Shown: piece after piece, positions 9,556-13,190 of the stretch
Layout of the letters: each line of letters begins with the position of its first letter
Numbering within the stretch: position 1 is the first letter of the stretch
NCBI GenBank assembly: GCA_015655035.1
Contig: JAATFS010000328.1
Span: 1-13,190 of the forward strand
Origin: Lysobacterales bacterium
GTDB lineage: Bacteria > Pseudomonadota > Gammaproteobacteria > Xanthomonadales > Xanthomonadaceae
Direction: 5' to 3'
DNA length: 13,190 nt
Notes under the pieces: generated by a model
What the model saw: only the letters and a program-made list of their open reading frames with translations
The model's database searches: none
Told to the model about the DNA's origin: nothing
Program-made: the position numbers and the translations under genes

Positions 9556-12048
9556 ATGCTTCTGAAACCCAATGCCCGGTTCGCGGCACTCGCCGTGGCT
9601 GCTGTCGCGCTGCTCGGGGCAGGTCCCGCAGTCGCCGCCTACGACGTACCGCCGGCGCAATTGCTGAAGGTGTTGAAGGCGCCGCCGCCGCCGCTGCCGA
9701 GCGTGGATCCGACTGGCCAGCGCGTGTTGCTCACCACCGCGCAGACCTATCCGTCAATTGACCGGGTGGCGCGCCCGTACCTGAAGCTGGCCGGGGTGCG
9801 CCTGGAACCGCATAACCGTAGCCGCCACGATACGCGCGCCGGCTACGGCATTCCGGCCTGCGTCGCGGATTTCACCCTGGTGGAGGTTGCCAGTGGCGTG
9901 AGCACCAAGGTAGCGCTGCCCGCCGGTGCGTGCGCGGGCGCGGCGCAATGGTCGCCGGACGGGCGCAGCTTTGCGTTTCAGAACGCGGCCGCCGATAGGG
10001 TGGAGCTGTGGATCGGCGACGCCGCCAGCGGCCGTATCCGCAGGGTGCCGGGCGTGCAGTTGAATCCGATCTTCGACAGCGCCGTGCAGTGGCTGGGCGG
10101 TAGCCAGTCATTGCTGGTCAAGCGCGTACCAGTTGGGCAAGGCGCAGCGCCGGGCGACAGCGAGGCTTCGTCCAGCCCGGATATCCAGGCCTCACTGGGC
10201 GGGCAAGGCGAAAGCAGCACCTACGAGGCCCGCGATCTGTTGGCCAGCGACCACGACGAGGCCTTGTTCGCCTACTACGGCACCTCGCAGCTGGCAGTGG
10301 TCGATGCCGCTTCCGGCAATGTGCGCGATGTCGGCGCGCCGGCCCTCTACAACCGCATCGACGCCGCGCCCGATGGGGTGCACGTGCTGACCCAGGCGAT
10401 CAAGGCGCCGTTTTCGCATACGGTGACCTATCAGCGTTTTGCGCACGATGTAGCAGTGCTGGACGTATCGAACAACCGCTCCACGCCCATCGCGTCGTTG
10501 CCGCTGGCCGACCGCGTGCCGGTGCATGGCGTGGCCGAAGGTCCGCGCGACTTCGATTGGCGCGCCACCGCGCCGGCCACGCTGGTATGGGCCGAGGCGC
10601 TGGACCACGGCGACTGGAAAGTGGACGTGCCCGCGCGCGACCGCGTGCTGATGCTGTCCGCGCCGTTTACCGGCAAGCCTGCGGAGATCCTGCGCACCCA
10701 GCAGCGTTTCGTCGGTTTCGACTGGAGTGCGCAAGCGGATCTGGCCTTCGTCAACGAGGACGATGAAAACCGGCACTGGCGGACTACCCGCATTGTCAAC
10801 GTCGACAACCCCAGACAGCCGGCCAAGGTGCTGTGGGATCTGTCCAGCGACGAGTTGTACGAGAATCCGGGCATGTTCGTCTATCGTGTGCTGCCCAACG
10901 GCACGCGGGTCGTGCGCCAGGACGCCGACGCGGTGTTCCTGCGCGGGCAGGGCGCCTCGACGCAGGGCGATCGTCCGTTTCTCGACCGGTTGGACCTCAA
11001 GACGGGCAGCAGCGAGCGCCTGTTCCGCAGTGCTGGCGATGTCTACGAGCAGTTCCTCGGCTTCACCGCCACGCCGGGGCGCCTGCTGACCTGGCACCAG
11101 TCTGCGATCGATCCGCCCAACGCCTATCTGCGCACGCTGGGCGCACGCACGGCAATGGCGGCGAAGGGCGAGGCCGAGTACGCCTCCACGTCCGCAGCGC
11201 TTACCCGGCTGGTCGACCCCACCCCGGAAGTGCGGCAGATAAAGAAGCGCCTGGTCAGCTACAAGCGCGCCGACGGCGTGGACCTGTCGTTCACCCTGTA
11301 CACCCCGCCGGGCTATGCCGAAGGCACGCGCGTACCGGCGATCCTGTATGCGTATCCGGCCGATTTCGCCAGCAGCGCGCAGGCCGGTCAGGTGTCCGGC
11401 TCGCAGCAGACCTTCACCCGGCTGGCGCCGTACCGGCTGCTGCTGCTGGCCGGCTACGCCATCATCGACAACGCCAGCTTCCCCATCGTCGGCGATCCCA
11501 AGACCGCCTACGACACTTACCTGGAGCAGCTCGGAGCCGATGCCAAGGCCGCCGTGGACAAGGCAGTGGAACTGGGCGTGGTGGACCGCGACCGGATCGG
11601 CGTCACCGGTCACAGCCATGGCGCGCTGATGACCGCCAACCTGATCGCGCACACCGACCTGTTCCGTGCCGGCGTGGCCACCAGCGGCTCGTACAACAAG
11701 ACGCTGACCCCGTTCGGTTTCCAGAACGAACGTCGTTCTGTGTGGGAGGCGCAGGACGTCTACATCAAGGCCTCGCCGTTCTTCTACGCCGAGAAGATCA
11801 AGCGGCCGCTGCTGCTGATCCACGGCGACGACGATGCCAACCCCGGCACCGAGCCGATCCAGTCGCGCAAGCTTTATCAAGCCATCCGTGGCAACGGCGG
11901 CACCACACGGCTGGTGATGCTGCCGCACGAGCCCCACTGGTACACCGCGCTGGAGTCGAACCAGCAACTGGTCTACGAGATGCTGGGTTGGTTCGATACC
12001 TACGTGAAGAACGCGCCGGCCCGGACCAAGGCGGCGACCACTCACTGA
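9556..12048 (+). CDS. Secreted S9-family serine peptidase (prolyl oligopeptidase superfamily, S9D glutamyl-peptidase-like)
   Basis: Predicted serine peptidase cleaving oligopeptides, likely in the periplasm; 830 aa. A signal peptide (core about 9-22) ends at PAVA/AYD or PAVAA/YD, residues 24-29. Residues about 45-550 should form the beta-propeller that limits access to short peptides. The C-terminal alpha/beta-hydrolase domain (about 565-820) carries the triad: Ser687 in GHSHGA, Asp760 in HGDDDANPGT, and His794 in LPHEPHWYTALES. The stretch after the serine, including SGSYNKTLTPFGFQNERR, is characteristic of the S9D branch, whose plant chloroplast members are glutamyl endopeptidases; those usually read ESHGY around the histidine, here EPHWY. 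It has its own terminator-separated position and a strong ribosome binding site, so it is probably a separate transcript from the receptor-M14 pair. Peptidase assignment is firm; preference for Glu or Pro is not. Confidence 0.92.
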   Translation: MLLKPNARFAALAVAAVALLGAGPAVAAYDVPPAQLLKVLKAPPPPLPSVDPTGQRVLLTTAQTYPSIDRVARPYLKLAGVRLEPHNRSRHDTRAGYGIPACVADFTLVEVASGVSTKVALPAGACAGAAQWSPDGRSFAFQNAAADRVELWIGDAASGRIRRVPGVQLNPIFDSAVQWLGGSQSLLVKRVPVGQGAAPGDSEASSSPDIQASLGGQGESSTYEARDLLASDHDEALFAYYGTSQLAVVDAASGNVRDVGAPALYNRIDAAPDGVHVLTQAIKAPFSHTVTYQRFAHDVAVLDVSNNRSTPIASLPLADRVPVHGVAEGPRDFDWRATAPATLVWAEALDHGDWKVDVPARDRVLMLSAPFTGKPAEILRTQQRFVGFDWSAQADLAFVNEDDENRHWRTTRIVNVDNPRQPAKVLWDLSSDELYENPGMFVYRVLPNGTRVVRQDADAVFLRGQGASTQGDRPFLDRLDLKTGSSERLFRSAGDVYEQFLGFTATPGRLLTWHQSAIDPPNAYLRTLGARTAMAAKGEAEYASTSAALTRLVDPTPEVRQIKKRLVSYKRADGVDLSFTLYTPPGYAEGTRVPAILYAYPADFASSAQAGQVSGSQQTFTRLAPYRLLLLAGYAIIDNASFPIVGDPKTAYDTYLEQLGADAKAAVDKAVELGVVDRDRIGVTGHSHGALMTANLIAHTDLFRAGVATSGSYNKTLTPFGFQNERRSVWEAQDVYIKASPFFYAEKIKRPLLLIHGDDDANPGTEPIQSRKLYQAIRGNGGTTRLVMLPHEPHWYTALESNQQLVYEMLGWFDTYVKNAPARTKAATTH

Positions 12049-12132
12049 ATCCTGCATACCCGGTGTGTCTGTGCTACGCCGATCATGGTTATTGGTATCC
12101 GCAAGATTGGCAGTGGGCCCGGGCACCTGAGC

Positions 12133-12150
12133 CCGGCAGCCCGCTGCCGG
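12133..12150 (+). terminator. Small hairpin between the S9 peptidase and esterase genes
   Basis: CCGGCAG (12133-12139) pairs with CTGCCGG (12144-12150) around a CCCG loop. No T-run follows. It lies in the 149 bp gap, 83 bases after the S9 peptidase stop. It may be a weak terminator or leader structure; I saw no convincing promoter for the next gene. Confidence 0.3.
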
Positions 12151-12197
12151 ATCGACTGCGACCATCGATGCAGTACGCATGCAAGCCTGGAGATCGT

Positions 12198-13172
12198 ATG
12201 AAACGCTGTTTGAGCCCGTGGGCCTGTGTGATGGTGGCGATAAGCGTCTTGCTTCCCACCGCTCAGGCCGCGCCCTGGCAGGCACCGGCCGGCGCCACGC
12301 AGATTCCGCTGTGGCCGCAGTCAATGAGCATCGAGGTACCGGAGGTGCGGGGGGAGGAGAGTGTGCTCCCCGGGAGTACGCAGGTGGCCGGGCAGCCCTG
12401 GGAAAAAGTGGTGGACGTGACGCGGCCGACGATGACGGTGTTCCCGCCGAAGGGGCGCAGTACCGGCGCGGCGGTGGTGGTCTTTCCTGGCGGCGGCTAC
12501 AACGTGCTGGCGATCGACCTGGAAGGTACCGAGGTGTGTGACTGGCTGACCGCCAAGGGCATCACTTGCGTGGTGTTGAAGTACCGCGTGCCCGGCGCCG
12601 GACCGAACTGGAACCAGGCCTGTAATTGCCGCCGCATTCCGCAGGTGCCGATGGCCTTGCAGGACGCGCAGCGCGCCATCGGCCTGCTGCGCCAGCGCGC
12701 CAATGCATTGCAGATCGATCCCGGTCGTATCGGGGTGCTCGGCTTCTCCGCCGGCGGGCATCTGGTCGCGGCGGTCAGCAACCAGGCCACACGCAGCTAT
12801 ACGCCCATCGATGCTGCCGACCACTTGAGCAGCCGGCCGGACTTCGCCGTCGCGTTGTATCCCGGCCACCTGTGGGCAGGGGCGGACCGGCGTTTGGAGG
12901 GAAACCTGGAATTGGCGCCGGACATCCGCGTCAGTGCGGACACGCCGCCCACCTTTCTGTTGCAGGCCAGCGATGACCCCATCGACGACGTACGCCATTC
13001 GCTGGTGTATTACCTAGCACTGCGAAAGGCCGGCGTGCCCACCGAACTGCACCTGTTCGCCCGGGGCGGCCATGCGTTTGGCTTGCGCCCCATCGATGCG
13101 CCGATCACCATCTGGCCGACGCTGGTGGAAACCTGGATGGCGAGCGTCGGCGCGCTGGCGAAGGCACCGTGA
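12198..13172 (+). CDS. Secreted alpha/beta-hydrolase, carbohydrate-esterase-like (BD-FAE/Aes group)
   Basis: Predicted serine esterase or deacetylase, 324 aa, exported. Signal peptide MKR then hydrophobic residues 8-20, cleavage TAQA/AP after residue 24. VVFPGGGYNVLA (94-105) is the oxyanion-hole motif, replacing the usual HGGG with FPGGG. The nucleophile is Ser184 in LGFSAGGHLVA, the acid Asp259 or Asp260 in QASDDPIDDV, and the base His292 in RGGHAFGL. Proteins of this type are often labelled endo-1,4-beta-xylanase or acetylxylan esterase-like in automatic annotation; there is no glycoside hydrolase domain here. A CxC pair (Cys142, Cys144 in NQACNCRR) sits in a loop before the DAQRA helix. 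The start at 12198 is chosen because GGAG (12189-12192) lies 5 bases upstream and the signal peptide begins there; the frame is open far upstream only because of GC bias. It could be co-transcribed with the S9 gene or independent. Substrate is unknown: acetylated or feruloylated glycan, or an ester within a peptide conjugate. Confidence 0.87.
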   Translation: MKRCLSPWACVMVAISVLLPTAQAAPWQAPAGATQIPLWPQSMSIEVPEVRGEESVLPGSTQVAGQPWEKVVDVTRPTMTVFPPKGRSTGAAVVVFPGGGYNVLAIDLEGTEVCDWLTAKGITCVVLKYRVPGAGPNWNQACNCRRIPQVPMALQDAQRAIGLLRQRANALQIDPGRIGVLGFSAGGHLVAAVSNQATRSYTPIDAADHLSSRPDFAVALYPGHLWAGADRRLEGNLELAPDIRVSADTPPTFLLQASDDPIDDVRHSLVYYLALRKAGVPTELHLFARGGHAFGLRPIDAPITIWPTLVETWMASVGALAKAP

Positions 13173-13190
13173 TCCCTGCGACGAAAGGGC

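Noticed and set aside
7949..9589. 546-codon minus-strand open frame opposite the M14 peptidase gene
   Set aside because: Antisense shadow caused by GC bias; it runs through the terminator at 9388-9427 and shows no protein motif.
10833..12197. Long in-frame upstream extension of the esterase gene, overlapping the S9 gene
   Set aside because: The translation over this part is the +1 shadow of the S9 peptidase. The signal peptide and ribosome binding site place the real start at 12198.
10192..12324. 710-codon minus-strand open frame opposite the S9 peptidase gene
   Set aside because: Shadow of a confident S9 peptidase gene with intact catalytic triad; no ribosome binding site and no recognisable domain.

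Overview
The window is a 13.2 kb GC-rich stretch (GC-rich third codon positions, GC-rich intergenic DNA) of a gammaproteobacterial chromosome. I judge it to be from the Xanthomonadaceae (Xanthomonas/Stenotrophomonas group). This rests on the mtnA-gyrA gene pair, the glutamine at GyrA position 83 (a residue I recall from Stenotrophomonas GyrA), and the dense secreted-peptidase/TonB-receptor content. The assignment is inference from sequence character, not a database match.

Region 1 (1-3928) is core housekeeping. The 3' part of mtnA (methionine salvage isomerase, start outside the window) is followed by a 321 bp gap holding a 28 bp near-palindrome, a candidate extended -10 promoter and a structured 5' leader. 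Complete gyrA (DNA gyrase A, 903 aa) comes next and ends at a textbook intrinsic terminator (3952-3986).

Region 2 (3987-13172) is an accessory block of four genes on the same strand, all with predicted export signals. (a) A TonB-dependent outer-membrane receptor follows a long leader of about 400 bp with a candidate promoter. (b) 52 bp downstream is an M14-type zinc carboxypeptidase with a C-terminal glutamine-amidotransferase-like domain; a perfect 14 bp terminator hairpin closes this two-gene unit. (c) An S9 serine peptidase of the prolyl oligopeptidase superfamily (closest by motif to the glutamyl-peptidase S9D type) has its own candidate promoter and a strong ribosome binding site. (d) A secreted alpha/beta-hydrolase esterase of the BD-FAE/xylan-esterase-like type lies 149 bp further on.

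Read together, region 2 looks like an uptake-and-degradation locus. The receptor would bring an oligopeptide or peptide conjugate across the outer membrane; the M14 and S9 enzymes, probably periplasmic, would trim it from the C-terminus and cut it internally; the esterase could remove an ester-linked group. The enzyme families and signal peptides are visible in the sequence; the shared substrate is inference. No RNA genes, insertion sequences, CRISPR arrays or frameshifted genes were seen.
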